64,000 bases of DNA from positions 1-64,000 of the forward strand of contig NZ_JALM01000019.1 in the NCBI RefSeq assembly GCF_000737195.2, in the 5' to 3' direction. Each line of letters starts with the position of its first letter. The first letter of the stretch is position 1. This DNA comes from Sciscionella sediminilitoris. Its GTDB lineage: Bacteria; Actinomycetota; Actinomycetes; Mycobacteriales; Pseudonocardiaceae. Made by a program: the position numbers and the translations under genes. The notes below the pieces were generated by a model. That model saw only the letters and a program-made list of their open reading frames with translations. It was not told the DNA's origin and did no database searches. Positions 63,162 through 64,000 of the stretch are shown one piece after another.

Positions 63162-63785
63162 ATGACGGCGGTGATGAATTCGGCGGCGCGGACGGGTGGG
63201 GAGCGTCGTGGGCGCGGGCACGTGGCGCGGGTACGGCGGTCGGCGACCCGGTCGCTGGCGCTCGTGAGTCCGGAGGCACCCGATCGGGCGGTTGCTCCGG
63301 AGCATTCCGAGGTGCCCGTTCAGCTGGTGCCGCCGCGGGTGGCTCCGGCGCGGGTGTCTGGGACGGCTTCCGGGGAGCGCACCCTGCGCAGGGCTCCCGG
63401 TGCCGGTGTGCGCCCGCGTGGCAGGCGTTCCGCGGCTCCGCTCGCGGTGGCCGGCGGTTCGGGCACGGCCGCGGCCTGCGCGCCGCGGTTCGCGTCCCGT
63501 CCCGCGCTCGTACTCGTGGTCGCCGGGGTGTGCACCGCGCTCGCGATCGCACTGCTCGCCGTGCTCTCCTCGGCGAGTTCCCCCCGGGTTCCGGAGCGCA
63601 CGGCGATGGTGCAGGTGCGCGAGGGGCAGACGCTGTCCGCGATCGCCGAGGCCGCCGCGCCCGAGGTGGACGATTCGGCGATGCTGCGGCGCATCCAGGA
63701 GCTCAACGGGCTCACCTCGACCGCGGTGCGGGTCGGGCAGCCGATCGTGGTTCCCGTTTCGGAGGGATCCCGGCTCGCTCGGTGA
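63162..63785 (+). CDS. chiZ: LysM-domain membrane protein (Rv2719c/ChiZ-like), SOS-induced
   Basis: A 207-residue protein with a long basic, disordered N-terminus, one membrane helix (ALVLVVAGVCTALAIALLAVLSS, about 133-157) and a C-terminal LysM domain (VQVREGQTLSAIAEAAAPEVDDSAMLRRIQELNGLTSTAVRVGQPIVVP). It matches the actinobacterial Rv2719c (ChiZ) place and layout divergent from lexA. The M. tuberculosis protein affects FtsI and division and was reported as a peptidoglycan hydrolase. So damage-induced division delay is expected. ATG 63162 follows GAGGAGGAA; two damage control sites are upstream. Confidence 0.85.
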   Translation: MTAVMNSAARTGGERRGRGHVARVRRSATRSLALVSPEAPDRAVAPEHSEVPVQLVPPRVAPARVSGTASGERTLRRAPGAGVRPRGRRSAAPLAVAGGSGTAAACAPRFASRPALVLVVAGVCTALAIALLAVLSSASSPRVPERTAMVQVREGQTLSAIAEAAAPEVDDSAMLRRIQELNGLTSTAVRVGQPIVVPVSEGSRLAR

Positions 63786-63872
63786 TCACCGCAGCTCGCG
63801 CCCGGCATGTCGGAGCCGGGCGACACGTTGCCGGTGTCGGCTTGCGGTCTAGTGATCGACCACTTAAGCTCA

Positions 63873-63888
63873 CCCCTACATCTAGTAG
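63873..63888. promoter_or_regulatory. NrdR-box-like site at the window end
   Basis: CCCCTACATCTAGTAG contains CTACATCTAG, eight of ten positions of the core CWATATATWG of NrdR boxes. A partial copy TCTAGTG lies 33 bases upstream (63848). It suggests a nrd or nrdR gene beyond the window. Confidence 0.4.
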
Positions 63889-63903
63889 TTACAGTGGTGT
63901 TGT

Positions 63904-63965
63904 TAGTCCACAGGTTGGGGTTGACGAGCCGGAGTTATCCACCGGCTGTCCACCGCCAGTCCACA
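63904..63965 (+). promoter_or_regulatory. Cluster of four DnaA-box-like sites
   Basis: TAGTCCACA (63904), TTATCCACC (63935), CTGTCCACC (63946) and CAGTCCACA (63957) all resemble TTRTCCACA in one orientation. No gene is visible from 63786 to the end. Confidence 0.4.
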
Positions 63966-64000
63966 GTGCGACCAACAGGATGTCCGTCGTCGAAGGGAGT

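Overview
The window is chromosomal DNA from a very GC-rich actinomycete. A lipoglycan mannosyltransferase (MptA), the PknL kinase with its HTH substrate, a WhiG-type sigma factor, a mycothiol-dependent (MDMPI) fold protein, DUF3046 and mycobacterial-type SOS boxes (TCGAAC-N4-GTTCGA) together suggest the Pseudonocardiaceae or a close relative in the Mycobacteriales sensu lato. I see no insertion sequence, prophage, CRISPR array, tRNA or rRNA. Apart from one decayed araC/VOC remnant, this is core genome.

Layout. 1-10886: lepB (partial), rnhB, DUF2469, yraN, comM, dprA, xerC, a WhiG-type sigma factor, an M23 peptidase, then rpsB-tsf-pyrH-frr; cdsA, which usually follows frr, is absent. 10883-22240: a thioesterase divergent from polA, an araC/VOC remnant, small oxidoreductases, a YhgE/Pip membrane protein with a degenerate ABC-ATPase partner, a GNAT/methyltransferase pair, and rpsA. 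22368-28839: aroG (class II DAHP synthase), pknL, an Rv2175c-like HTH protein, mptA and metF, in mycobacterial order. 28851-41861: a DUF885 peptidase, GNATs, YbaK, an SOS-boxed HEPN protein, an MDMPI-fold protein, coaA, lhr, a membrane-anchored Hsp70-like protein and DUF3046. 42419-48374: recA-recX, a small unknown protein and an Sdh1-type succinate dehydrogenase. 48414-55008: gluABCD glutamate ABC importer, a divergent two-component system (GluR/GluK type) and a TAXI-family binding lipoprotein. 55090-64000: miaB, a membrane protein, DUF349, miaA, dapF, hflX, lexA and a LysM/ChiZ-like SOS gene, ending in what looks like the upstream region of a ribonucleotide-reductase or nrdR locus.

How it works together. 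The strongest theme is DNA-damage control. Four good SOS boxes (HEPN gene, recA, lexA, LysM gene) and three promoters of the LexA-independent RecA-NDp/PafBC type (TTGTCRGTG-N8-TAnnnT; polA, recA, LysM gene) occur here, so recA and the LysM gene appear to be under both systems. A second theme is glutamate: gluABCD, a two-component system and an orphan TAXI binding protein could form one sensing-and-uptake module. A third is translational coupling: many genes overlap by ATGA/GTGA, and two mini-ORFs (before DUF2469 and before sdhC) end in the start codon of the next gene.
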